NCBI GenBank assembly: GCA_964645005.1
Contig: CAZXYS010000019.1
Location: 11,751 to 75,750 of the forward strand
Direction: 5' to 3'
DNA length: 64,000 nucleotides
DNA from: CAZXYS01 sp964645005
Lineage (GTDB): Bacteria > Bacteroidota > Ignavibacteria > Kapaibacteriales > UBA2268
The translations under genes and the position numbers were made by a program. The notes beneath the pieces were generated by a model. That model saw only the letters and a program-made list of their open reading frames with translations. It was not told the origin of the DNA and did not search any database. The stretch's first letter is position 1. Every line of letters starts with the position of its first letter. Of this stretch, positions 54,849 through 63,916 are shown piece after piece.

Positions 54849-56839
54849 TGAAATTGAATGAAGCAGCCAAATATATAGCGCTATTTTTATTGATCCTGGT
54901 TTTATTAATAAGCTGTGATGAAGGTCCGTATAAGCCCTTTCCAATACCTGAAGATAATGAACCAATACCTTCTATCAATGTTATTTATATACCATCCGAA
55001 AAATTAAACAAGTATCTGAAAAATGAGATTAATGGAAAATTTGAGTTCAAAATGGGGGAGGAAATCATTGACAGCCTTGAAGCCGGTGATATAATTATAT
55101 CCGATTCAGGTATGGGCTTTTTGAGAAAAGTTACTGCTGTGGAGATAAGAAACTCAACAAAAACCATTCACACCAAACAAGCTGCACTTACGGAAGTTTT
55201 CGAAAAAGTTAAGATTGATTGGAATATAAGTTTGACAAAAGATAATATAAAATCCAGTGACCGGTTGTCCGGTGTCACAATTAGGAGTTCGGATAATTTC
55301 CCATTAACGATTGAGTTTGAGGAATTTGTCATATATGACGAGGACGAGAATAATTCAACAAAAGACGATATGATCACCTGTTCCGGTTTGATAAAAGCTG
55401 ATATAAAAATGTATTCCGGTTTTAAAATTTCCAATGGAAAAATAGATTCGGCATATTATAATATCAGTGGCAAAACTGAGACTGAGCTTATTGTTAAACC
55501 AAAAATCAATGACAATATTAATACTGAAAGCCAGTTTCTAAAGATTTCATTTTTACCTGCTATTGAATTAGTTGATAGTCTCCCAGTCGTTTTTACTCCT
55601 GAAATAAATGCTAAAATAGCATTGGATGGGAAATGCTTCTCCGGATATAATGAAAAGATAAAACAAACCCACTCATTTGAATATTGCTTGAACTACAGCA
55701 TGGGGAAATGGCAGGAAACCGGAGAGATAGCTCATATTAACGAACTGAAAGAAAGTGAATTTGAACCGGTTTCTACTGTTAGTTTTGTTATTAACAGAAA
55801 TACAATATTGAAGCTGTTTGGTGTGGATATGTTTAGTGACAGCATGAATTACATCACAAATACTGAAATACACAGTTCCAGCGGTGACGCTTATTACTCG
55901 ATAACATCTTTTACAGAGGCTTCCTTCAGTGAAGATATAGCGGGAGACGGTATATTCAGTGTCACAAAAAATGAAATTATCAATGATACAAAGTGGATTT
56001 TTATAGAGAATATTCATCCGGAGGTTCTCTCAGTAAATCCGTTAACTGTTCGAACCGGAGGAATCCTAACTATTACCGGCGAAAAATTCGGTTATAAAAA
56101 ATACGGTGATTATGTAAGCTTCAATGGTCTGATCCCTGATGACGATTTATATATAAGCTGGACTGATAAAGAAATTAAGGTAAGGGTTCCACAAGACGCA
56201 GTCAGTGGTAAAGTATGGGTTGTGGTCAGCGGAATTGCATCAACCAAGGTAGATATAACTATTGATAATGAGGTTCCTGTAATAAATTCCATAACACCTG
56301 CTAATCAGGCACCCGGCGACGCAGTGACTATTTCCGGAGAGAATTTTGGTTCTGTGCCGGGGGATTCAAAACTAACTTTTGGCGAAGAAGAAGCAGAACA
56401 GATAATTAGCTGGACAGAAACGCAGATAAGGGTAAATATACCAAAATTTACTGAGGTAGGTGATGTGTATGTGATACTAACTGTTGACGGAGCCTCCAGT
56501 GAGCATTATATTTATACGACTTCGCCCGGGGAGAATAATTTATTCGTGGATGTTACACCTAAGAACGTACAAGCTAATCCAGGTGATAGCGAGACTTTTT
56601 CTATTAATATTAGTGATCATAATGGTAATCCAATTAACGATGCCGAGGTTTTTATATATAATCCATTTGAAGATGAAACATTTAACATTGGTATTTCTCA
56701 ATATGGCGGGTTATTGGAATATAATTTTTCTATTCCATCCGACGCAGAATCCGGGCAATATGAAGCTGTTTTTAGTGCGAGTAAGGCTGCATATTGGAAG
56801 AGTACTAAGGTTACTGTTGAAATTGAAGTGGTGGAATAG
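54848..56839 (+). CDS. IPT/TIG-domain lipoprotein
   Basis: This 663-residue protein has a lipoprotein signal with lipobox LISC at Cys23; the acidic residues right after the Cys (CDEG) resemble surface-export signals described for Bacteroidota lipoproteins, which is inference. Residues about 40-385 are a beta-rich region without a name. Two IPT/TIG immunoglobulin-like domains follow (EVLSVNPLTVRTGGILTITG and VINSITPANQAPGDAVTISG), then a further Ig/CRD-like domain (VDVTPKNVQANPGDSETFSI). It overlaps the previous gene by one base. The pair barrel-plus-lipoprotein suggests a surface complex. The repeat-rich region downstream separates it from the convergent M13 gene. Confidence 0.78.
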   Translation: MKLNEAAKYIALFLLILVLLISCDEGPYKPFPIPEDNEPIPSINVIYIPSEKLNKYLKNEINGKFEFKMGEEIIDSLEAGDIIISDSGMGFLRKVTAVEIRNSTKTIHTKQAALTEVFEKVKIDWNISLTKDNIKSSDRLSGVTIRSSDNFPLTIEFEEFVIYDEDENNSTKDDMITCSGLIKADIKMYSGFKISNGKIDSAYYNISGKTETELIVKPKINDNINTESQFLKISFLPAIELVDSLPVVFTPEINAKIALDGKCFSGYNEKIKQTHSFEYCLNYSMGKWQETGEIAHINELKESEFEPVSTVSFVINRNTILKLFGVDMFSDSMNYITNTEIHSSSGDAYYSITSFTEASFSEDIAGDGIFSVTKNEIINDTKWIFIENIHPEVLSVNPLTVRTGGILTITGEKFGYKKYGDYVSFNGLIPDDDLYISWTDKEIKVRVPQDAVSGKVWVVVSGIASTKVDITIDNEVPVINSITPANQAPGDAVTISGENFGSVPGDSKLTFGEEEAEQIISWTETQIRVNIPKFTEVGDVYVILTVDGASSEHYIYTTSPGENNLFVDVTPKNVQANPGDSETFSINISDHNGNPINDAEVFIYNPFEDETFNIGISQYGGLLEYNFSIPSDAESGQYEAVFSASKAAYWKSTKVTVEIEVVE

Positions 56840-56934
56840 CTGTGTATTTGAATATATGTGGTTCCCGGATGCTATATTTAACCTTGATTTTGCATTAGAA
56901 CAAATATAATCTTTTATTCCCAATCATCCCCAGC

Positions 56935-56955
56935 CCTTCTCCCGGCGGGAGAAGG
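56935..56955. repeat. Short perfect palindrome in repeat-rich gap
   Basis: CCTTCTCCCG (56935-56944) and CGGGAGAAGG (56946-56955) are complementary with a one-base centre. It is one of several palindromic pieces filling the 323-base gap 56840-57162, which also contains GTCACGCTTCGCGTGCC, REP copy 3 and a terminator, and no gene that I can support. Confidence 0.6.
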
Positions 56956-57016
56956 TAAGAGTTTAAGATTTCACCCCGTCACGCTTCGCGTGCCACCCCG
57001 TCAATGAGGGGAACAG

Positions 57017-57060
57017 ATTCCTGCCCTGCTAAAGCGGGGTCTAAAGACATTCGCAGGAAT
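57017..57060. repeat. REP-like palindromic repeat, copy 3
   Basis: Arms ATTCCTGC (57017-57024) and GCAGGAAT (57053-57060) flank an inner hairpin CCCTGCT-AA-AGCGGGG (with one G-U pair). It matches the copies at 7235 and 19504. Confidence 0.75.
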
Positions 57061-57100
57061 GCCATTCTCTGACTTTTGGGACAACCAATATAGTAAAAAA

Positions 57101-57136
57101 GCTGGTTTAATAGTATTCACCATCAAACCGGCTTTT
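57101..57136. terminator. Bidirectional rho-independent terminator
   Basis: GCTGGTTT (57101-57108) pairs with AAACCGGC (57125-57132), with one G-U pair, preceded by six A and followed by TTTT. It lies between the convergent IPT-lipoprotein and M13 peptidase genes, so it can end both transcripts. Confidence 0.75.
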
Positions 57137-57162
57137 GATATATCAAGTCGTTATTTAATTAG

Positions 57163-59220
57163 TTACCAGACTCTTGCTCTTTCATCTTTTGGCAGATACA
57201 TGGGATCATCGCTGTCAACGTTGAAAGCCTGATAAAATGCGTCGATATTCGGCATTACGCCGTTGACGCGGTATTCAGCAGGTGAATGGACATCGATCTT
57301 CAATCGGCGCATAAGTTCTTCCTTGCGGATGTTCATCCGCCAGACCTGTGCGTATGAAAGGAAGAAACGTTGCTCGGGCGTCAATCCGTCTACGGTTTCC
57401 ATCTCTTTTTCCTGCATAGCTTTGTTCAGTGCGGCATAAGCAACAGTGACACCTCCGATATCAGCAATATTCTCGCCGAGAGTCATCCGTCCGTTGATAT
57501 TCATTAAATCAACAGGTTCGTATTGATTATATTGCTCGACAACAACCTGCGCACGTTTTTGGAAGCGTTCGGCATCTGTTTCTGTCCACCATTCCTTCAT
57601 ATTGCCTTCGTAATCGTAATGCCTGCCCTGATCATCGAAGCCGTGAGTCATCTCATGTCCGATTACTGCACCGATAGCACCGTAATTCACAGGATCGTCA
57701 GCGTTCATATCGAAGAAGGGCGGCTGCAGTATTGCTGCGGGAAATACGATCTCGTTCATTGTCGGATTGAAATAGGCATTGACAGTCTGCGGACTCATGT
57801 GCCATTCGTCTGGATCTACAGGTTTGCCTATCTTATTCATGTGATAATCAAAATCAAAATTGTTAGCAGCCATTATGTTACAAACATAGCAGTCCGGTGA
57901 TACTTCCAAATCGCTGTAATTACGCCATTTGTCGGGAAAGCCTATTTTCGTGTTCATTGTCTCCAGTTTGTGAGTGGCTTTTTGTTTTGTTGTATCACCC
58001 ATCCAGTCAAGATTTTGAATTTTATCATTTAAAGCCAATTTCAGATTACCGACAAGTTTATTCATGCGCTCTTTGGCTTCCGGCGGGAAATATCTCTCGA
58101 CGTAGAGCTTGCCGACTAATTCGCCGAGATTGCCGCTTGTTACGGAGAGAACTCTCTTCCATCGCGGCTTCATTTCTTCCTGTCCTGTCAGAACAGTTCC
58201 GTAGAACTTGAAATTTTGCTCAACGAATTTGGAATCAACATAGGGCGCCATGCTGTTGATCAAGTTCCAACGCAGGTAAGATTTCCATTTTTCGTCGTCA
58301 TACTGATCAATAACTTTGCTAACTGCCTCAGCAAATTCCGGCTGACCGACATTTATCTCGACATCCTTACTTAAACCAATATCTTCAAAATAGCTGTCCC
58401 AGTTAAAAGTGCCTGATATTTCTGTCAAGCCCTTGATATCCGTTTTATTATAATTTTTCTGGGGTTCACGGAGTTCCTCGCGGGTTCTTGAATTTTCTGC
58501 AAGTGTGTGTTCGATAACCATTACAGCGTCGGCATTTCGCTTAGCTGCTGCTTCGTCATCGCCAAGCAATTCGAACATTTTCTGCAGATGATCCATGTAT
58601 TTTTTGCGAATCTCTTTTGAGCGATCATCATCGTTCAGATAATAGTCTCTGTCCGGCAATCCCAGCCCCCCTTGATAGAGTTGAGCGATTACCATTTCGC
58701 TGTTCTTTTCGTCCTGTCCGGGAAATATTCTAAAAAATGGAAATACACCATTTTTGTTCAACTCGGAAACAATATTCTGTAAATCATCTTTAGTTTTAAT
58801 ATCTTCTATCTTTTCAAAAAGCGGCTTCAACGGTTTGATACCATTTTCCTCTACTTTAGCAGTATCCATCCCGGAACTGTAGAAATCGCCCATTTTTTGT
58901 TCGGGGGAACCGGCTTTAGCTTCTTTCCCGGCAGCTTCTTCAAACATTTTTTTTAATTTGTCAAGATTTTTATCGCGTAATATATTGAAGCTTCCCCAGC
59001 GTACCTCTTCTTCAGGAATTGGATTATTGTCCAACCATGTACCATTCGCATAGCGGAAGAAATCCTTACCGGGCGAAATTGTCGTATCCATATTTGCTTT
59101 ATCAAGTGGTTTTACTTTGTCCACGTCACCTTCCTCTTTTGTTTGTTCAGTACAACTTGCTAATATTAAGCTAATACTAAAAACTATTGTTAGAAGTCCC
59201 AAACGTTTCAATTGTTTCAT
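57163..59220 (-). CDS. M13 family metallopeptidase (neprilysin/PepO-like) lipoprotein
   Basis: This 685-residue zinc endopeptidase has a lipoprotein signal with lipobox LASC (Cys23). The zinc motif HEMTH is at about 522-526 in VIGHEMTHGFDDQGRHYD, and the third ligand Glu (near 583) is in LGENIADIGG. The substrate-binding VNAYFNPTMNEIVFPAAILQ (with NAY) and the C-terminal YRVNGVMPNIDAFYQAF complete the family pattern. Such enzymes cut oligopeptides; the lipid anchor suggests an outer-membrane or periplasmic location. No metal-related gene is nearby. A downstream hairpin ends transcription. Confidence 0.93.
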   Translation of the reverse strand: MKQLKRLGLLTIVFSISLILASCTEQTKEEGDVDKVKPLDKANMDTTISPGKDFFRYANGTWLDNNPIPEEEVRWGSFNILRDKNLDKLKKMFEEAAGKEAKAGSPEQKMGDFYSSGMDTAKVEENGIKPLKPLFEKIEDIKTKDDLQNIVSELNKNGVFPFFRIFPGQDEKNSEMVIAQLYQGGLGLPDRDYYLNDDDRSKEIRKKYMDHLQKMFELLGDDEAAAKRNADAVMVIEHTLAENSRTREELREPQKNYNKTDIKGLTEISGTFNWDSYFEDIGLSKDVEINVGQPEFAEAVSKVIDQYDDEKWKSYLRWNLINSMAPYVDSKFVEQNFKFYGTVLTGQEEMKPRWKRVLSVTSGNLGELVGKLYVERYFPPEAKERMNKLVGNLKLALNDKIQNLDWMGDTTKQKATHKLETMNTKIGFPDKWRNYSDLEVSPDCYVCNIMAANNFDFDYHMNKIGKPVDPDEWHMSPQTVNAYFNPTMNEIVFPAAILQPPFFDMNADDPVNYGAIGAVIGHEMTHGFDDQGRHYDYEGNMKEWWTETDAERFQKRAQVVVEQYNQYEPVDLMNINGRMTLGENIADIGGVTVAYAALNKAMQEKEMETVDGLTPEQRFFLSYAQVWRMNIRKEELMRRLKIDVHSPAEYRVNGVMPNIDAFYQAFNVDSDDPMYLPKDERARVW

Positions 59221-59355
59221 AATTTTTCCTAAAATTGTTTAACCAATGCTAAAATTTATCTCAATCATATTACGATTTTCCGACGATTTTGTTATTCGAA
59301 TTAATACAATTATTGCTATTAAAACTAAACATGTATTCGTTTATTTGAAGTTAAG

Positions 59356-59386
59356 TTTACAAGAAGTTGATAAAACCGTATATTTG
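59356..59386 (+). promoter_or_regulatory. Candidate Bacteroidota-type promoter of gpsA
   Basis: TATATTTG (59379-59386) fits the -7 consensus TAnnTTTG, and TTTA (59356-59359) is one base off the -33 TTTG, with a 19-base spacer. Transcription would begin at about 59393, giving a leader of about 50 bases before the chosen gpsA start. AT-rich sequence makes chance matches likely. Confidence 0.4.
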
Positions 59387-59444
59387 TAGTATTAAAACAT
59401 TAATTTTATTATCTTTGATAATTACAAATAATCTACGAATAATA

Positions 59445-60455
59445 TTGTTTGACGGATACAAAAATATAGGAATTATTGGCGCAGGCGGCTGGGGTACTGC
59501 TCTGTCCAAAGTTCTGGCAGAAAACGGCTGCAATGTAACGCTTTGGGCTTATGAAAAAGAAGTTGTAAATGAGATAAATTCAAAACATACAAATTCCACA
59601 TTTCTTGAAGAAATTATAATTCCCGAAGAAGTCGAAGCTGCTGACAAACCTGCCAGTCTCGAAAAATGTGATATTTATATTATTGCTGCGCCAACACAGT
59701 TTATCCGCAATTTGTTGATAGAAAAAAATTTTCCGATTGAGAATAAACCTGTAATAAATGTTGCTAAAGGTATTGAAAGAAATACACTTATGCGAGTGTC
59801 GGAGATACTTCAGGATGTGACAGAAATTAAGCAAGATAATTATGTAGTGCTTACCGGTCCAAGCCATGCTGAAGAGGTTGCCCTGCAAACGCCTACAACA
59901 GTGGTGGCTGCTTCGGCGAATCCGGCGCTGGCTGTGTCGGTGCAGCAGATGTTTTCAAATGATTATTTTCGGGTATATACCTCGAATGATGTTACCGGTT
60001 GTGAGATGGGTGGATCGCTTAAAAATGTGATCGCAATTGCAGCGGGGATTGTCGATGGAATGGAAATCGGCGATAATACCAAAGCTGCTATAATAACTCG
60101 CGGGCTGGCGGAAATATCGAGGCTGGGTACGGCTATTGGCGCCAATCATCTTACTTTTTCGGGTTTGTCGGGGCTGGGTGATCTTTTCGTGACCTGTAAC
60201 AGCCGTCACAGCCGCAACAGGAACGTTGGCGAACTTATCGGCAAAGGCATGACCCTGCCTGAGATACAGCAAAAGACCAAGAAAATTGCGGAAGGTGTCT
60301 TCACGACTGAGTCAGCATATAATGTGGGCAAGAGACATGATGTGGAAATGCCCATAGCAGAGCAAATATATGAAATACTCTTCAATCACAAACCTCCGGC
60401 AGCGGCAATCAAAGATTTGATGAATCGTCAAACCAAACAAGAATGGTGGTGGTAA
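59445..60455 (+). CDS. gpsA: Glycerol-3-phosphate dehydrogenase [NAD(P)+]
   Basis: This is a cytoplasmic dehydrogenase that reduces dihydroxyacetone phosphate to glycerol 3-phosphate for phospholipid synthesis. The Rossmann motif is IGAGGWGTALSKVLAENG. Family text such as AAPTQFIRNLL, VNVAKGIERN, TGPSHAEEV, and the catalytic-Lys region GGSLKNVIAIAAGI is present, ending near ALPI-like PPAAAIKDLMNRQ. The frame is open to a TTG at 59367, but that start would add 26 residues including a hydrophobic stretch unlike the family and would include the candidate promoter. TTG 59445 gives 336 residues, the usual length; a nearby non-ATG start remains uncertain. Confidence 0.9.
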   Translation: MFDGYKNIGIIGAGGWGTALSKVLAENGCNVTLWAYEKEVVNEINSKHTNSTFLEEIIIPEEVEAADKPASLEKCDIYIIAAPTQFIRNLLIEKNFPIENKPVINVAKGIERNTLMRVSEILQDVTEIKQDNYVVLTGPSHAEEVALQTPTTVVAASANPALAVSVQQMFSNDYFRVYTSNDVTGCEMGGSLKNVIAIAAGIVDGMEIGDNTKAAIITRGLAEISRLGTAIGANHLTFSGLSGLGDLFVTCNSRHSRNRNVGELIGKGMTLPEIQQKTKKIAEGVFTTESAYNVGKRHDVEMPIAEQIYEILFNHKPPAAAIKDLMNRQTKQEWWW

Positions 60456-60477
60456 ACAACTGATATACCAATAAATT

Positions 60478-62502
60478 ATGAAGATGTTCAAAAAAATTAT
60501 AAATACGCTGCTTTTAGCTTCTCTTTTTTTTACTTTAGATACATCAAAATTAGAAGCTGTTCAATGGGCTTCGAAACTTATCGGAGCCTCTTCGCAGCAG
60601 TCCATTGACAGATTTTCTGCTAATCAGATTATTGGCAGCCCGAGCATTATGCCTGGATTTGGCAGCAGCCCATGCGCATGGGCTCCAAAGAGACAGAATA
60701 ATCTAAGCGGTGAATGGATACGCGTATCATTTGACAATCCTATGAATGTGCAGCAAATATCCATACATGAGAACCTCAATCCTGGCGCTGTTAGTTCTAT
60801 ATACCTATATGATTCCGCCGGTAAAGGGTATGAGGTGTATTATAACATTCCAAAAAAGACAGCCAATGAAGATGGAAGGCTCTTCAATATTATAATAGAC
60901 AGGACTGAATATGAAATTTATCAATTAAAGATAAATCTTGAGACGTCAAGAGTTCTGGGCTGGAATCAGATTGATGCCATAGGTATTTCGGACACTAAAG
61001 ATTCGCTTACAATTGATATTAATTATGCTTCTACGGATATTTCCGAACACGAGCCGCAAAATCTGGGTTCCCGGGTGAATTCCATTTACAGCGAGTTAGC
61101 GCCTGTCATCTCTCCGGACGGTAAAACTCTATATTTTACGAGGCATGGCGACCCGCGAAATCACGGCGGCAGGAAGGATCAGGATGTCTGGTTTTCGAAA
61201 TATGTTGACGGGCATTTTACGGAAGCCGAAAATATGGGACCCCCGATAAATAACCGCTCGCATAATTTCCTAATATCGGTGACTCCGGATGGTAACTCGA
61301 TTCTGCTGGGGAATATCTATAAAAAAACCGCCTCAAATCAGTCCGGAGTATCAAGGAGTTATTTTGACGGGGAGAACTGGAGTTTCCCCGAAAAAATGGA
61401 TATTAAAAACTTTAAGAATGATGGTTATCACTGTGCCTTTTGCCTTGGCAGCGACGGGAAAACCCTGCTTATGAATATTCTTAATGATGATTGCTATGGC
61501 GGGTATGATCTGTTCGTCAGTTTTTTAAAAGACGATGGAACATGGACTGAGCCAAAAAACCTCGGAACAGATATTAACACTGCTGCCGATGAATTTACTC
61601 CTTTCTTAGCTTCGGACGGAAAAACCTTATATTTTTCTTCATCAGGTCATCCCGGGCTTGGTAAGAAGGATATTTTCATGACGAAGCGGCTGGATAAAAG
61701 CTGGCAGAAGTGGTCGAAGCCGGAGAATCTCGGACCGCCGCTAAGTACGCCGGGCTGGGATGCGTATTTCACTATTCCCGCGTCCGGTGATCATGCGTAT
61801 TTTGTTTCTACAAAGAACTCCATCGGTAATGAAGATATTTTCCGGCTGGTTCTGCCGGAAGCACTGAAGCCTGAGCCAGTGGTACTTATCTCGGGGCGTG
61901 TTCTCAATGCTAAAAATGAGAAACCCTTGAAAGCAAAGATAATCTATGAGATCCTTCCGGAGGGGATTGAAGCAGGGATAGCCCGCTCGAATCCGAAAAC
62001 GGGCGGATACAAAATAGTTCTCCCCGGCGGGAATAAGTACGGCTTTCTGGCGCGGGCGGATAGTTTTGTAGCGGTAAATCAAAATCTGGACCTGAGGAAT
62101 ATCAAAGAATACAGGGAAGTGAATAAGGATCTTTATCTTGTGCCGATAGAGCACGGGCAGAAAGTGACGATGAATAATATTTTCTTTGAATTTAATGAAT
62201 ATAATCTTTTGAAGGATTCGTACCCGGAATTGAGGCGGGTGGCGAATTTTATGATAAATAATCCTGAGATAAATATCGAGATACGCGGGCATACGGACAG
62301 TATCGGCACTGAAGAATATAATATGGAATTGTCGCGCAAAAGAGCGAAGACCGTCGCCGACTTTATCACGAAATACGGGGTGACGGATTCGAGAATAAGC
62401 GTAAAAGGTTATGGCGAATCCAAGCCTGTAGCGCCCAACAACAGTGAAGAGAACCGCCGGAAGAACAGACGGGTGGAGTTTGTGATAAATAAGGAGGAGT
62501 GA
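60478..62502 (+). CDS. PorE-like OmpA family protein with WD40-like propeller and carboxypeptidase-regulatory-like domain
   Basis: This 674-residue protein has a signal peptide to about residue 27. Residues about 28-165 are a galactose-binding/discoidin-like beta domain (GEWIRVSFDNPMNVQQISIH). PD40-type propeller blades follow at about 195-455 (SELAPVISPDGKTLYFTR, DEFTPFLASDGKTLYFSSSG, WDAYFTIPASGDHAYFVST). A CRD-like domain lies at about 467-555 (LISGRVLNAKNEKPLKAK). The C-terminus from about 564 is a canonical OmpA domain (NIFFEFNEYNLLKDSY, RGHTDSIGTEEYNMELSRKR). Propeller, CRD and OmpA in this order match PorE, a periplasmic T9SS component that binds peptidoglycan, except that PorE has TPRs where this has the N-terminal beta domain. 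It starts 22 bases after gpsA. Confidence 0.85.
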   Translation: MKMFKKIINTLLLASLFFTLDTSKLEAVQWASKLIGASSQQSIDRFSANQIIGSPSIMPGFGSSPCAWAPKRQNNLSGEWIRVSFDNPMNVQQISIHENLNPGAVSSIYLYDSAGKGYEVYYNIPKKTANEDGRLFNIIIDRTEYEIYQLKINLETSRVLGWNQIDAIGISDTKDSLTIDINYASTDISEHEPQNLGSRVNSIYSELAPVISPDGKTLYFTRHGDPRNHGGRKDQDVWFSKYVDGHFTEAENMGPPINNRSHNFLISVTPDGNSILLGNIYKKTASNQSGVSRSYFDGENWSFPEKMDIKNFKNDGYHCAFCLGSDGKTLLMNILNDDCYGGYDLFVSFLKDDGTWTEPKNLGTDINTAADEFTPFLASDGKTLYFSSSGHPGLGKKDIFMTKRLDKSWQKWSKPENLGPPLSTPGWDAYFTIPASGDHAYFVSTKNSIGNEDIFRLVLPEALKPEPVVLISGRVLNAKNEKPLKAKIIYEILPEGIEAGIARSNPKTGGYKIVLPGGNKYGFLARADSFVAVNQNLDLRNIKEYREVNKDLYLVPIEHGQKVTMNNIFFEFNEYNLLKDSYPELRRVANFMINNPEINIEIRGHTDSIGTEEYNMELSRKRAKTVADFITKYGVTDSRISVKGYGESKPVAPNNSEENRRKNRRVEFVINKEE

Positions 62503-62524
62503 GTAAATAAAAGTATATTAAAGC

Positions 62525-63916
62525 TTATTCAATCACCACAAACTTCTCAACAAATTTCTCTTTCCCAATCTTTACATGCAGGAAATATACTCCTTGAGAT
62601 AGATTTTTATCGGGAATATATTTTATTTTTTTAGTTCCATTATTTAAAAAGGCGTTATATGATTTATCTATTTTGATTCCTGTGGAGTTGTAAATTTCCA
62701 ACTCGATATGCGAAAAGAATTTCCTTGTTATTTCTATGTTAATCTCTTCGCCTGATGAGACGGGATTGGGGTAGATTTTTAAGTCAAATTCTCTATGTTG
62801 ACTGGAATTATCTTTTATACTTGTTCTTGTAACATATTTTAATATTTTTCCATCATCGCTCGAACAAGCATAAATTGAACTTTTCGATGGTATATGTACA
62901 TGACTTATGTCAAAAGATAACTGTTCTTGGGCAGAAAAATCACGTTCCCAGGTTTTCCCTCCATTGCTAGTTATCCATATTTTCCAATAGCTACCATATG
63001 CAACTCCATTTAAAGAGTCCAAAAAATATATATATCTTAATCCTTTATTAATAGAAGCTAAAGTATCAAGTTGTATATCCCATGATCTCCCACCATTTGT
63101 TGTGTGTAGAATTATATCTTTGTATTTTGATGATAGGGGCTCGATTTGATGTTTACCACATGCCCAACCTATATCTTTATTGATAAAGAATATTTTGTTT
63201 ATTCTTCTTGGTGTTTTATCATACGCAACCCAGGATTTACCATAATCTAAAGATCTTAGGATATAGTCAATATTCTCATCATTTTCTTGCCTATATACTA
63301 AAGAAATAATTGAGTTAGAATCCGGAATTGATATATCTTTGAAAGTAGAAGGATAAAGGTTTTGGGGAATATCTATTTCTGGTTCAAACCAAGTTATTCC
63401 ACTATCTTTTGTTAAAGACAAATCGCGAAGTGAGACAATCCCACCTTTGCCTTCATCGAAAAAATCAATATTGATATTATCTTTATCAGTTTTAAGTTTA
63501 AATTTATTCCAAGTATTTAAACCATCTTCAGAACGCCAGTAATAGCCTAAATCACCAATTACGATACATAAATCCGAACTAATATAGTCAACACCATTAA
63601 CTGAAGGTGGAGTATATATCCAATCAATGGTACTATCTGGGTTATAATGTATTTTAACAGTATCTATTAGAGTTGTATGCCACGTTTCTCCACCGTTAGA
63701 AGTATGTCTGTCAAAAGGTGAAATAAGTCCAAGATTTCCAGTTACAATACAATTAATAGAATCAATACAATCAATTCCCATAAAAATTACGGAATAGGGA
63801 TTTTTTCTACCTTCTCCATATACTCTCACACTATCCAATTCTTTCCAAGTGCCTGATTTTAGGTATTTAGTAGAAAATATCAAAGAAATGATAAGCAACA
63901 ATATTTTTATTTTCAT
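62525..63916 (-). CDS. T9SS-sorted protein with YCF48/Asp-box beta-propeller repeats
   Basis: This 463-residue protein has a signal peptide and about six Asp-box repeats of the S/T-x-D/N-x-G-x-T/S-W type: SNGGETW, SEDGLNTW, TKDSGITW, SLDYGKSW, TTNGGRSW, TSNGGKTW. This is the layout of YCF48-like or BNR propellers. The C-terminal 80 residues (KIYPNPVSSGEEINIEI, YNSTGIKI, LSQGVYFLHV, FVEKFVVIE) form a T9SS type A sorting domain. It is therefore a likely secreted or surface propeller of unknown binding partner. AGAGGAC upstream serves as ribosome binding site. It converges on the OmpA gene, 22 bases away. Confidence 0.85.
   Translation of the reverse strand: MKIKILLLIISLIFSTKYLKSGTWKELDSVRVYGEGRKNPYSVIFMGIDCIDSINCIVTGNLGLISPFDRHTSNGGETWHTTLIDTVKIHYNPDSTIDWIYTPPSVNGVDYISSDLCIVIGDLGYYWRSEDGLNTWNKFKLKTDKDNINIDFFDEGKGGIVSLRDLSLTKDSGITWFEPEIDIPQNLYPSTFKDISIPDSNSIISLVYRQENDENIDYILRSLDYGKSWVAYDKTPRRINKIFFINKDIGWACGKHQIEPLSSKYKDIILHTTNGGRSWDIQLDTLASINKGLRYIYFLDSLNGVAYGSYWKIWITSNGGKTWERDFSAQEQLSFDISHVHIPSKSSIYACSSDDGKILKYVTRTSIKDNSSQHREFDLKIYPNPVSSGEEINIEITRKFFSHIELEIYNSTGIKIDKSYNAFLNNGTKKIKYIPDKNLSQGVYFLHVKIGKEKFVEKFVVIE

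Noticed and set aside
7235..57060. Repeats considered as a CRISPR array
   Set aside because: The three copies are tens of kilobases apart, internally palindromic, and have no regular spacers or cas genes.
59367..59444. N-terminal extension of GpsA from TTG 59367
   Set aside because: It would add residues absent from the family and cover a promoter-like sequence.
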